Origin: Gracilariopsis chorda
Taxonomy: Eukaryota; Rhodophyta; Florideophyceae; Gracilariales; Gracilariaceae
Assembly: GCA_003194525.1 (NCBI GenBank)
Contig: NBIV01000005.1
Location: 558,001-622,000, forward strand
Length of the DNA: 64,000 bases
Direction of reading: 5' to 3'
Positions 51,683 to 63,330 of the stretch are shown in pieces. Positions within the stretch are counted from its first letter, which is position 1. Every line of letters begins with the position of its first letter. Under the pieces are notes generated by a model, which had not been told where the DNA came from, did not search any database, and was given only the letters and a program-made list of their open reading frames with translations. The position numbers and the translations under genes were made by a program.

Positions 51683-51930
51683 GCGAGGTAGTTGCAGCAG
51701 CAAGCGCTGCGGAAGAATAAGGCTCGCGGATACCGAGACGCGCTAGCGTGCGAAAAGAGAGCGAGCGGGAACAAAGTCCCCTGCCAAGTCCGTTGTCCCT
51801 CTGACAATTGTCTTTTTGGACCAGTCCGGCAGTTTTTGCTCTGTTGTCGTGCTAGATGCGCGAGACCAGTAGCCGGATGAGCGCCCAAATCCAAACCAGC
51901 AATGCATGGTGCAGGCGGCCAATTTGCACA
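51683..51930 (-). mobile_element. Diverged solo copia LTR in reverse orientation
   Basis: The reverse complement begins TGTGCAAATTGGCCGCCTG and keeps scattered matches to the copia LTR through the CGCGGATACCGAG segment and beyond. It is much more diverged than the 5' and 3' LTRs and shows small deletions. It is an older copy of the same family, 125 bp from the 3' LTR and pointing toward it. Confidence 0.7.
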
Positions 51931-52121
51931 GTTGCAACCATGGGCGTCCGATCTAAACAACGTCACCGTCACTTCCATAGATTAGCCAATGTTCAGTTAA
52001 CATTGACAAACTTCTCTTCATCATCTCTTGCGCATACTCTAGCACCCTTAGTTACTGTTATTCGGTCTTCATCTTCTCCTTCTTCAACCGATAGGTAAAG
52101 AGTTGTTGGTTTTCGTCTGCG

Positions 52122-53254
52122 TCATAACCGTTTCCACCTCGCAAACTGTTCTCTTTCAATGCTTGATCGCCATTGTTCCGTCTGTATACTGCCATTTTGT
52201 CGCTGCACTTCACTGTGCCAGTTCTTGGCGATCTGTTCCTCGCCGTACACATAGTGCGGCAAATTACGCCCCTTCATGCGCCATTCAACAAAAATCACCA
52301 TAAGCTGCAACACAATCGGCCATGATAAAAGAAGCGACAAAGCCCATATCTCCAATTTAATTTGAACCAAAGTAATAGTGTTGGCCTTGGGCATCATCTT
52401 CTGTTGAGTCCTAAAGCGAAACCGAGTCGGCACACTTTGATTCGGTTGCATTCTTTGTAAACTACCACGTACTTCTTGATCGATTCATCATCCCTGTTCG
52501 CTACAGAACCAAGAAACACACTTTATGCTTGGGTGCTGGACTTCGAAGTAGAACTCACCACTCCATCTGCAAACTTTCTAATTTCAATCTCATTCCTTGT
52601 CGGTACCTTCACTCCCCAGTCTTCATACATATTACTGGCATCTTGAGAAATCCATCCAGATCCTCGCACGAACAGAAACGTTTTGCTTTCGTTGTTCGCC
52701 CATGGGCTGTCTAAACAAAATTCATGCTCAGCTTTCATTTGCCCTTCGCCTACTCGCCCGTAAATGTTTCCGTAACAAAAAAAGGAAGTGTTAGGGATGT
52801 TTATCGACAGAATTCCAGATTTAATACTGTTGTTTCTTTCTTCATATTCGAAATAGTGGATGACGTCGGTGTTGCTAGCTTCGATTGTAATTACAGATTG
52901 CCCCGCATCCCCTTTTGACATGTAGGAGTGCATCTTAAGATTGTCAAGCAACTCGGAAGGTTGGTTTCGATCAAGATTTTCGCTTGAGTATGGAACAGTT
53001 CCTTGTGCCAAGACATTGTCGTCGTTCCGAACGCATCTTGTGGTTTTGTCTCCTCCTTCTAAAACCCATACATGAGAGTATAGAATGTATGAACTGTTAT
53101 TGATGAACACACAGTTATCGCCAACACGCGCCATATAAGCGGTTATGTCCTGTTCAAGAACATCGCTGAGGTCACAGATTGGGTGTTCTGCATCGAAGAC
53201 ATCCAGCATGGCCGGAGTTCTGATTTTCACTGCCTCTGAATCGGTAGAGAACTC
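52122..53254 (-). pseudogene. Unknown membrane-protein gene, left copy (5' end lost)
   Basis: The minus-strand frame (about 53254-52523) encodes about 240 residues of an unrecognised protein rich in Asn, Ser and aromatic residues (segments such as DITAYMARVGDNCVFINNSS and FLFVRGSGWISQDASNMYEDWG). Downstream, in another frame (52451-52122), comes a hydrophobic segment (IWALSLLLSWPIVLQLMVIFVEW) and a polar cytoplasmic-like tail. A possible 58-nt intron (52558-52501, GTGAGT ... TTCTGTAG) lies between, but joining across it does not restore a frame and a 2-nt insertion follows, so it is probably dead. Its N-terminus is missing: at 53254 the sequence turns into the inverted right arm. Family unknown; the duplicate supports that it was once a gene. 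Confidence 0.5.
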
Positions 53255-54003
53255 CAGAAAAAAGCTGAGTATGGGATTTGTTTCGACAGCGACCAAACAT
53301 TTCAAGAGGAGAAAGACATTCTTTTTGTGGAAGGATCTGGGTGGGTTTCTCAAGACGCCACAGATATGGATGATGACTGAGAAGTGAAAGTAGCCTCAAA
53401 GAATGGGCGTGAAATCAAAAGTTTTGCTAAAGACCTGGTCAATTCTACTTCACTTCTTCACATCGGAGCTTATGGTGCACTTTTTGGGTACTGTGGACAA
53501 CAGGGATGATGAATCGCTGAAACGATATGCCGTAGTTTACAAAGAATGCAACCGAATCAAAGTGCCGACTCGATTCGGCTCCAGGACTTGGCAAAAGATG
53601 GTGCCCAAGGCCAACACTATTACTATGATTCAAATTAAAGTGAAGATATGGGCTTTGTCACTTCTTTTATCATGGCCGATTGTGCTGCAGCTTATGGTGA
53701 TGTTTGTTGGATGGCGCATTAAGGGACGTAATTTACGGCACCATGTGTATGGCGAGGAACAGATCGCCAAGCACTGGTACAGTGAAGTGCAGCGATAAAA
53801 TAGCAGTATACAGACGGAACAATGGCGGTCAAGCATTGAAATAGAACAGTGTGCGGGGTGGAAACGGTTATGGTGCGGACGAAAACCAACAACTCCTTAC
53901 CTATCGGTTGAAGAAGGAGAAGATGAAGACCGGATAACAGTAACTAAGGATGCTAGAGTATGCGCAAGAGATGATGAAGAGAAGTTTGTCAATGTAAGCT
54001 GAA
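53255..54003 (+). pseudogene. Unknown membrane-protein gene, right copy (3' half only)
   Basis: The mirror copy of the left arm. It reads GRNLRHHVYGEEQIAKHW and the same hydrophobic segment (IWALSLLLSWPIVLQLMVMFVGW) in one frame (53403-53798), but upstream parts are broken by frame changes and the gene start is absent. Confidence 0.5.
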
Positions 54004-55450
54004 ACTAGGTTTGCTCCCTGCCGCGAAAGTAGCATTGTAAAGAATCGGAAACTACTGGGACCAACGATTGAGAAGGTGTGGACGAAAGTATGGCCTAAAC
54101 GTTTGTAGAACCAAGATGTCTCAGACTTTGGACTGAACGTTTCCTTTGTACGGAGAGTTTGCCATCAATTCTTGAGCAAGATTAGGATTGAACAACTGCG
54201 CAATCGTATGTTTGGAATGTCAACTTGTTGACCAAGATGTATCATTATGAGTGGAGCGTATAGGGAGACGCCGACTGAAGTGCAAAGACACTGTCAATAG
54301 TTAGAAAAACGGCGGGAGTGGTACGGTTTGATGGGAGTTTTTGGTGCATTGATGTGTAGAAAAATAGAGGGTTGGCTTAAGAAAGAATTAGAGTGGTTTT
54401 TGGACCTAGTGACATTTCAGAGACAGTTGGAGCTTTAAGCATTGGGGCTATCAGCCAATATATCTGGGGAGGTTGAAAGGCGTTCCATAGAACCTCTAGG
54501 GCAGTTTTCTGGAGATTTAGTCGGTGCAGTAGCTTCTGTAGTGCAATACATTCCCGCGTACGGGCGATGGTGAAACTCATATCTGAGGTGTACTCGGTGC
54601 GAGCGATGAAGCGGGATGCATGAATTTTAGGCCCCGTTTACCGGGCTAATTAGCGGTCGGGTTACCCATGGTGGTTATGGGAACATTCATATTTTGTGGT
54701 ACTTGCCTGGCAAGGGTGGTGGACACGTGGCTACAGCCCCGGCCAGGGGGGCCAAAAATGGCTACTTATTTTAGTGTAGTTTAGGGGTTAATTTAACTTA
54801 GGCTAGTGCACTACCTACTGTACTGCACTGACCTAGTACTTGAGCGTCGGCCGCACGACGGCGAGCTCACTAAGAAAAGGAAAAACCGAGTTCGGCTCTG
54901 ACTCTATTCGCCATGCGAAGTGTCTAACTCCTCGCGGAGGTACACCGCTTGCCCGGTAGTTTCACCCGACTCGCACCACCGAGGAGACCGTGCTCGTCGT
55001 ACCCAGTGGGTTGTGACCACTCGTGGTATTCATTGTTGTCGTGTGACTGCCCGTACAGGCCCTATCTCCGCCCCAGTTCTGGGTATTGATATTACCGACG
55101 TGTGTCGTGAGACCGTGAGACCATCTCTTCCCCTCATATCCCCTAACCGCCGCGCGGTGCGTGTTCGTGCGTGTGTATCGGCACCCTCCTCCGCGGTCTG
55201 TTCCCGCTTTCCGCACGCCCCCGTCGGGTGGTCCCTTTCCCTCGTTTCTTCCCCTGCTCGCAGGCTACTTCCGTACCAGCCGTGGTTCCGACCCGTTTGA
55301 ACCCCTAAACCTCCGAGGTACATCCAGGCTCCCGACGGAGTTACACCCGTCATACGGGACACGGAGGGCTCTACCCAGCTGGGCCTACCTCTCCAAGAGA
55401 GCAAGGCTTCGAGCTGCCTTGGGTGCCTTTCCCACACCGGGATTGCACCA
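54004..55450. other. Leader region of the Ty3/gypsy element
   Basis: Probably contains the 5' LTR and untranslated leader of the element that follows. No partner repeat is visible inside the window, so LTR limits could not be set. GC rises sharply at about 54,840. No host gene was recognised. Confidence 0.4.
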
Positions 55451-55599
55451 CAAGTGGTCTGCCGACCTAGAACGGGTTTGGCTTTCAATCTGGCCTGTCG
55501 GAATTCCGCTTCCCCTTTTCCTTTTATCCCTTTTTGCTCATTCGTTGAGATTCCCAAGCCGTGGGATTGGTCAAGTAGGCCGTGGACGGCTATCTGCAG

Positions 55600-57430
55600 T
55601 ATGCTGCCCACAGCTCCGAGTTCCCCCCGGAATGGTCCGCAACGGAACGCCGCAGCGGCGAGATCACGAAAGTCCGTTCCAGAACAACTACTTACCGATG
55701 CCGTCGGTCTGGAATCCCAAGGAATCCCATCGGCAACCTCGGTGCCTCGAGCCGTGACAGCTGTGGCCACTACGCCACCTCCGGTGGTCGAAACGCCGTC
55801 GGCTGTCCCCCCGAGACCCGGGTCGCCTAAGTACCATCTTCTCGAGTCGAGAATCGAAATTTCCAATGTGGCCCACGCCTCCCTCTCGCAGCAAGTTACC
55901 GAGTTGGAACGGCGATGGAGTGACTCCCTGGCTCGGGATTATTCGGGAGATATTCGTCTCCTGAGAGCTGATGTGAATTCCATTCTGGAGTGTCTGGGTA
56001 CTCCGGGTGCCTTCGTAGAAGGATATCGGGAGTTCGTGGAGGAAGTTAAAACCCATATGATGCGGGTAACCGGACGTATGGACACGCTGGAAGCGTTGCT
56101 CAGAGAAGACCTGAACGCTCCGAGACGGGAGGAAGTGAAGGTCATCTCAACCCAACACCGCTCCAGTCACCTCCCCCGTCACCCTGGAAAGAGAGTTCAT
56201 CGTTATGAAGTTTCGTCAAGTTCCGACTCGGAAACAAGTTTGAGTAGCTCGTCTTCGAGATCATCGCGTGAAGGGAGAGGCCGCCGTCGCGGAGAAGAAC
56301 CTAGTTCGAGGGCTACCTACACCTCACATGGAGCAATCCGTGCGCGGGAAAAGGGTCCCCGTCATCTCGGCTTGAAGGAATTGAAACCGACGAATCCCCT
56401 TTACAGGAAGCTGTTGTCCTATCGTTATTACCGATTGGAAGACTCTTCGGGCACTCGAAGTTCGAGAGACACCGGTCGGGTGAAGGATCTCATACGTCGT
56501 ATGAATGTGACGATGCTTAAGCAGAAGTTCTCCGGTGAAGATCCGATCCTCTTGTTGGATTTTCTGGCCCGCTTTGTGCAGGAAGCAGACGTACTCGAAA
56601 TGAGTGAGGCGCAGGCATACGTTGCGTTGCCCTACTTTCTTTCAGGAATGGCTGAAGATCAGTACAACTCGGTCAGAGGTTCGTCCAGAGCCTCAGAAGG
56701 AGGTGTTACGTGCTGGCCAGAGGCTGTACACTACCTGCTCAGGTCATACGTGACGGGAACTGCAATCAGTCAAGCCATCGTGGTGGTTCGCGATACGAAA
56801 CAGAAGCCTGGTGAAACGGAAAGGTCGTATTCAACTCGCTTGAATAAAGCGTTTCATCGTTGTGGAAATGTTTTTACCGCTTTTGAGCATTGCTCCATGC
56901 TGGTGGATGGTGTAGATCCTGGTATCAGGGCACTGGTGTCCCGCTACAGGGAAGAGAAGCGCAAGGCGACGTATCTGGAACTGGTCCAGTACGCGCAGGC
57001 TGAGGGTGACACCCTCAGAGCGAGAGACCCGAGGCGCCGGTCGTCGAAGGCTCTCTTCGTCAAGAACGAGGCTTCCTCGGCATCTCTCCCTAACCCGGGA
57101 CCACCTTCCGGATTTGCGGATAACATCCAGTATCTTGGCAGTCTTGAACAGTCGTTGGCAACCTCGGAACTGCCGTCCACGGTTACACCACCAGTGGCAG
57201 ATCCGGCCTTTTACGCAAACCCCGGTCGGGTCCCCCCAGCCCCGCTAGCCTACGCATCGAGCGCCACACGACACTCCCGCCCGTGATGGTCCAACCCGAA
57301 GCAACCAGCATTACAACCACAACACCCTCAGCACCGCGGAATGATGTCCCACGCCACCGGAACACGTTCAGCCCCGCTGATTTGCTACATTTGTTACCTT
57401 GAAGGTCATACTGCGTCGCAGTGTACCCAC
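55600..57430 (+). mobile_element. Gypsy gag region
   Basis: A long gag with coiled-coil-like front part, Ser/Arg-rich stretch, the retrotransposon capsid segment (about 56,480-56,960) and a CCHC zinc knuckle (CYICYLEGHTASQC, about 57,380). Fossil; approximate limits. Confidence 0.75.
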
Positions 57431-57849
57431 CCCATTCGAGAGATGTGGAAGATCGTGGGAAATTATGAGAATCTCCCACCGGAGCATAAGGCTCGTGTCC
57501 CGAGTAATTCGTATGACGACGCAAAGGCTGCGGTCCGCAATGCTCAAGCTCGAGAAGCCGCGAAACCCGCGAACGGTAACAATCCAGACCTTTCGGAACG
57601 GGCTTAGCCGCACCCAGCGGTCGATTTGGTCCCGAAAAAATAATCTTGGGAGTCTCCCCCACGGGAGAGGTGTCTTCCAAGCCGAAGTTGAAGACGCCTG
57701 AGGCGCCACCGCTTCGCTCCCCTGCCAAAATCCTTACGAGGAAACTGGCTCAAGAAGACGTGAGCTCGGACCACTTAGTGGCTCTGCGTCGTCCGTGGAT
57801 ACGGTCCCGTAACCTCCGCATCCCGAATCGAGTTTTGGTAATGGCCAAG

Positions 57850-58160
57850 AGGAACTATAAAGTTTATAGTGACCTCGGTCTCTCTAACCAGTTCATGGTT
57901 CGTCAGTTATCTGTCCTGGATACAGGTGCCGCTCCGAACCTGATCAATATCGGGATTATTCCACCCGCCATGCGGAAATGCACTCGCATTGGTCCAAGTC
58001 TGGATCCGGCGGACGCTAATAACAACCCGCTCCAGACTCTTGGAACAATTCCTATGGTACTCAGACTAGGCACCTACGTGGTGAAGTTGGACTTCATCGT
58101 ATGCGATTCTCTTGCTGCACCGGTCATCTTCGGTTGTGATTTCTGTGACCGCTTCGTGGA
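57850..58160 (+). mobile_element. Gypsy aspartic protease region
   Basis: Contains VLDTGAAPNLIN, the retropepsin active-site pattern, and VIFGCDFCDRF further on. Fossil; approximate limits. Confidence 0.8.
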
Positions 58161-58879
58161 AGCTATCTGCCCTCGCTCCAGATCCGTGGAATTGGCCAAC
58201 GGTTCGACCATCCCGATTGTACGGAAGCCCTTGCGACACGCCTCCCGTAAACGGGTACCTTTACCTGCTGCTCAGGAAGCGTCCAATGTGGATCGAGCAT
58301 CTACGAAGATTCGCGTCGCGGAACCAGTTTCGATCCCGAAGGAATCTCAGGTGTGGGTCTCGGTAACATCCAAACAACACGGGCTGCAGGTTGTTCAACC
58401 GCTCCCCTCGCTCTACGAACAGCGCCGTCTCGCATTACCAAATGGCATCGTATCCGTCGAGCCGGACAAACCCTTTAAGGTTCTCGTTGCTAACCTCGGA
58501 ACTACCACTCAGTGGTAGGTTAAAAACCAGGTCCTGGGCAACATGCTTCCACATCCGTTGGCTATTCTTCCTACAAAGATTCCGATATCCGACGTTCTCG
58601 GAATACAAGACCCTAAGGAGGGGGAGGAGGTCCCGTTCGTTCCATTGGATCCCGCCCGGGAAAGTTCAGATTCGACTGTCGAAGAAGCTCAGAAGAGCAC
58701 GACTTCAGCATCGGGAGATACTGCGTTAGACCCAGAACAGGCTTTGGATAAGCTTGACCTGGATCACATTAATAAATCTCATCGTGAGAAGTTTCGTGAC
58801 ATGCTCAGGGACTTTACCGCCATGTGGGACGGATCCCTGGGGACGATAGAGGTTATCGAACATCGGATTGATTTGTTGC

Positions 58880-59480
58880 CGGATACACGGCCTATTGCAC
58901 AGCACCCGTATCGGGCAGGCCCTAAAGCAAGGGGGGAAGAGATATCTCAGGTGGAGAAGATGCTGCGAGCTGGAGTTATCGAAGCAGCACAATCCCCTTG
59001 GGCTTCTCCTGTTGTCCTTGTTCCGAAAGCGGATGGATCATGGCGTTTCTGTGTGGATTACCGCCGCCTGAATGCGGTTACCGTCACGGACGTCTATCCA
59101 ATTCCACGAATGGACGAGTACATTGACTCCCTGGGGAGCGCAACGGTGTTCACTACCCTTGATGCCAATTCGGGATACTGGCAGGTCCCTATTAGGAAAG
59201 AAGATCGTGATAAGACTGCGTTTGTGTGCCATCAAGGACTATATCGCTTTAAGCGAATACCGTTTGGACTAACGAATGCCCCAGCTACATTCCGACGGGT
59301 AATCGATATCCTCTTGGCGAGGTTCAAATGGACCAGCTGTCTGGTATAAATGGACGACATTATAGTGTTCTCCAATGACTTGGACGATCATCTGTCCCAT
59401 GTCCGGGAAGTCATGACAGTGCTCCGCAACGCGGGCATCACCCTGAAGCTGGGAAAGTGTGAGTTCTGTGCCGATTCGGT
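58880..59480 (+). mobile_element. Gypsy reverse transcriptase region
   Basis: Typical blocks: WRFCVDYRRLNAVTV, TLDANSGYWQVPI, GLTNAPATFRR and MDDIIVFS. Fossil; approximate limits. Confidence 0.92.
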
Positions 59481-59699
59481 AAAATATCTGGGACACATCA
59501 TCCGCCCCGGACAGCTTTCAATCGATGAAGCAAGAGTGAAATCACTTCGAGAGGCGAAACATCCGACTAATCAAACGGAACTTCGATCCTTCCTAGGACT
59601 TTGTAATATATATCGCCGATTCGTCCCGAACTTCGCCGACTTGTCAGCACTGCTTAACGCACTACTCCGGAAAGGACAACCCACCGAACTGGACGTCTT

Positions 59700-60140
59700 T
59701 AACGATGCTGAGTCGTCAGCATTCTCGTCTCTTGTCGACACTGTAACGTCCCCGCCAGTTCTGGCCTTACCGCACCCGGACTTACCCTTCGAATTTGATA
59801 CTGGCTCAAGTGCCCACCAGGTGGGTTGTGCGTTGTTCCAAGTCACGGAAGAAGGAGAAAGACATCCGATCGGATATTGGTCACGTTCGTTGAACGTTCA
59901 CGAGCGCAACTACTCGGTGTCCGAGAAGGAGTGTCTTGCTGTTGTTTGGTCGTTGGCAACGCTTCGCCCATACCTTATGGGTAACCATTTCAAGGTTCAC
60001 ACCGATCACTCGGCTCTCCGTTGGCTACTCGAAATTCGAGAACCGTCGGGCCGCCTCATGCGTTGGCATCTCCGACTCTCGGAATTTACATTTGATGTCC
60101 TCTACAAGAAGGGATCCCTGAATACTCAGGCTGACGCCCT
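59700..60140 (+). mobile_element. Gypsy RNase H region
   Basis: RNase H-like FDTGSSAHQVGCALFQ, EKECLAVVWSL and HTDHSALRWLL. Fossil; approximate limits. Confidence 0.88.
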
Positions 60141-60519
60141 ATCGCGCTTAGGACCATCAGCGGAAACCGAACCGGTCGACGATCTGGAAATACCATGTTT
60201 CGTGGCACAATCCCCGGAGGGAACGGAAGAAGACGACCCAGACGTGAATGGGGATGACATCTGTGATGATATTCTGGCTGCAAACCCTACGGATCCTCCG
60301 GATGACCAGGTTGTTCCCATATCCTCTGAGGAAATGATCCGTGAACAACAGCAGGATCATTTCTGTGCCCAGATTCGTGCCCGTCTTAACGGGGGTGCAC
60401 AGATACCCTTCGCGGTGAACGATCGAGGCTACCTAGTCAGGTCGCTGACACGGGCCCCACAGATCGTTGTACCTCACACGCTGCAGCAGCGCGTCTTGCA
60501 TCTACCGCATTAGGCGAAG

Positions 60520-61450
60520 TTGGGTGCACATCCCGGCGGGAGGAAACTATACCTGACCATTCGCAGGGACTTATATTGGCCTGCTATGGCATTTGACTGC
60601 TATGCATTTCGCCGCTCGTGCGTGGAATGTGCGAAGAATAATGTGAAACTTCGGAAGTACTCGAAGAATTTAACACTATTCCCGGCACGGGCGCCACTCG
60701 AATATGTCGCTATTGATATCTTGGGCGAGCTTGTCAAAACCAAACGTGGCTACAAGTATCTTCTCGTCATTACTGACCGCTTCTCAAAGTTGGTGAGAAC
60801 AGTACCGCTTAAACGGATTACCGCAGACGTGGTTGCGCGTGCGTTCGTAACCTACTGGGTCTTTGCTTACGGACCGCCGGTACATCTACTCTCCGACAAC
60901 GGACCTCAATTTACCTCGAAGTTCTTTCAGGACGTATGTCGAATCTTGGGAATCAAGAATATGTTTGTTACCACCCACCACCCGCAGTGTAACGGACAAG
61001 TGGAACGATTCAATCGTACTATGCTCAACGCCCTGCGCGCGTATGTCGCGGATCACCCCATGGAATGGGACTTGTACACGGACGCTATTACGTACGCATA
61101 TAGCACCCAGGTACACCGGGTCACGACCCTCGCTCCATTTGAGCTGGTCCTGTCTCGGATTCCGCCACCCGTGGCTATTGAAGCGCAACCGAACGTCTCG
61201 GGGTACCCTTCACCAAGGTTATATCGAGATTCCTGGAAGGAATGGTTGAAGAACATGGTCCCTACCGCCCGAAAGGCTATGGGAAAAGCCCAGGAGACAT
61301 ACAAACAGAACTTTGACGCGAAGATTCGTACCCCAATACCCCAGGTCTCGGAAGGGGATTCTGTCTTCCTGCGAAAGGAATATTATAATCCCGAAAAGGA
61401 GAAGCGCCACAAGTTGTCACCGATAGTGAATGGACCCTATCGGGTGGTTT
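60520..61450 (+). mobile_element. Gypsy integrase region
   Basis: HHCC finger (HPGGRKLYLTI ... CVECAKN) and DDE core (VAIDILGEL, LSDNGPQFTSKF, GQVERFNRTM), then a C-terminal GPYRVV segment. Fossil; approximate limits. Confidence 0.9.
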
Positions 61451-62779
61451 CCGTCGCCGACGACACAGTCGTACTGGACATCGATAACCAGCACGAACGC
61501 GTCTCACGCGACCGCCTAACCCACGCGCCTGCGCCCCGTGAGGCCTTATCACCGCTCGTGACAATCCCGGAGGATGACTTCGTAACTACGCCAACGGATA
61601 ATCTGCTTCCGTCCCGCCCACCCGTCTTACCGCACCCGGAACGGGGACTCTCGGATCTTCCAATTGCCGATCAACCGGTTGAGCGCGCCGCGCGTATCGT
61701 GCAACGCACGCTTGACCCCCAACGCCTAACCGTTACTCCGCCCGCGGAGGTCCTTCAGCCTGAACCCACCGCCCTCTCACCTAAGGAGGGGGAGGGACAG
61801 GAATCGATCGCGTCATCGTGGAAGGAAGCTCCGGTGTCGGACGGTGTCCCGTTTCATACGGCTTCGCGAGCGAGTCCCCTCGCGCCGCACTCTGCGCTAA
61901 CCGAGGCTCTTCAGAGCAAGGGTACCGCCGTCACGGAACGCGTGGTAAGCCCGGCACGGGAGAAGGTTGGGAACAGTGGACGAGCCCGCATCGGGAATAC
62001 GGCATCGTCGGATGAGCACCCCCGGAGCAGGGAGGAGTTGAACGCATCGCGAAGCGAGAAGGCCGTGTCCGCGGACCCGGATGCACCCCTGTCGAGCGAG
62101 TCGCTGTGTAGCGAAGGAGGAAGTAGTGAACCGGACTCGGTGTGGACACTAATGTGGCGAATGATATCTCCGAGCACGGAGCACATACAACCTCGGTCAT
62201 AAACAGTTTCGTGGTGAGCTGAAAAGCAACCGCGGACACGGAGAGTGTGGTTGACACTGCGTGCTTTACCGCAGAGCCCCACGAATGGACACTGTGACTG
62301 TCGCGCCACTGTCACGCGGACGAAGCCCGAAATTCCAAACCGTGGAAAGGTGTACACGTACATATCGCCGGCCGGCGTCAGGAGTACAGTCAAGCACCCG
62401 CGTCGCGGAAAGACCGCGCGCGACACTTGCCGCCAGCGGCCAGCCAATCACAGTTTGTGACGCATGGCAATCCGCCTCCTCGCGTCGGAACCGTAGTGAA
62501 CCGCCTCCCTCACCGTGAACGGTCAAACTCACCAGAGTTGTACGGGTCGCGTGGGAGAAGAGCCCGCGAGCTGCGAGTCAGTAGGGGAATCCGGTTAGAA
62601 CGGAAGGCCCCCCCACAAGGAGAGGATTAGGAAGCGGAAAGACCGCAATGCGGTATCAAGTCCCAGCATTCGCAGCGTCGAGGAAAACTGACTTTGCCCG
62701 CAGGTTCGCGCCAATTTCAGGCAAGTCCCCTCACAGGGTTCTCCCCTTAAGCCCTGCCATGACGGGTCAGGAGCCGGCT

Positions 62780-62960
62780 ACGTACGACCAGGAGTTTGTC
62801 GTTGACCACATCGTGGATCATGTTCTGGACTCCAAAGGAGTGTGGTTTTACCAAGTCCGATGGTACGGATACTCCCCGGAAGAGGACACATGGGAGCCCA
62901 TTCAGCACCTTCCTCGTTCCAAGGTGATAACCTACCACCGCCGGACGCGGTTCCCACTCC
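62780..62960 (+). mobile_element. Gypsy chromodomain region
   Basis: FVVDHIVDHVLDSKGVWFYQVRWYGYSPEEDTWEP is a clear chromodomain, lying about 1.3 kb downstream of the integrase tail. Chromodomains place this group among chromoviruses and target insertion to histone-marked chromatin (family knowledge). Confidence 0.88.
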
Positions 62961-63134
62961 CATCCACTTTGGACATGGCCCAGGTTGGGTAGGACGATAC
63001 ACTGCACTATGCAGAAGATTCCGAAGACGGAAGAGAAGTCTCCGAAGAGAAGAGGACACAAGAAGAGATCTGGCTACAGAAGGTTACACGAAGTAATGGA
63101 CTGGATAGGGAAACCAATGGTCATTGGACGTCAC

Positions 63135-63189
63135 ACCGCCTAGCGGTTCGAACGAAGTAACGGTTTAATGAAGAATACCGCCTAGCGGT
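63135..63189. repeat. Short direct repeat with palindromic core
   Basis: ACCGCCTAGCGGT at 63135-63147 and 63177-63189; a purine-rich tract resembling a polypurine tract follows at about 63,203-63,227. They may mark the 3' end of the gypsy element. Confidence 0.5.
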
Positions 63190-63330
63190 CCAGCATGAAG
63201 ATGCTATGAAGAAGAAAAAAAGAAGAGTCCGAACATACGGATATAGAAGAAGGAAGTCGTTTACCACAAGCTATGGAGCGTTAAGCGCTAACATATATCA
63301 GGTGTGTGTGCCACGGTCCAGGATCCTGAC

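Larger units (their letters stand above)
51992..54003. repeat. Inverted duplication with about 750-bp arms
   Basis: Left arm about 51992-52741 and right arm about 53255-54003 are reverse complements with roughly 85% identity by eye; the spacer is about 510 bp. Each arm carries the C-terminal part and 3' flank of one unknown membrane-protein gene. Confidence 0.85.
55450..63000 (+). mobile_element. Ty3/gypsy (chromovirus-type) LTR retrotransposon, broken
   Basis: Coding regions in Ty3/gypsy order: gag with zinc knuckle, protease, reverse transcriptase, RNase H, integrase and a chromodomain. It is interrupted about four times, so it is not autonomous, although the domains are well conserved and it looks younger than the copia element. 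The ends are not defined here: no matching LTR pair lies within the window and the 3' end may be beyond 64,000. GC content is clearly higher than in neighbouring AT-rich repeats. Confidence 0.85.

Noticed and set aside
52501-52558. 58-nt intron in the unknown membrane-protein gene
   Set aside because: Splice-like ends exist, but joining across it does not restore a frame; noted as a possibility only.
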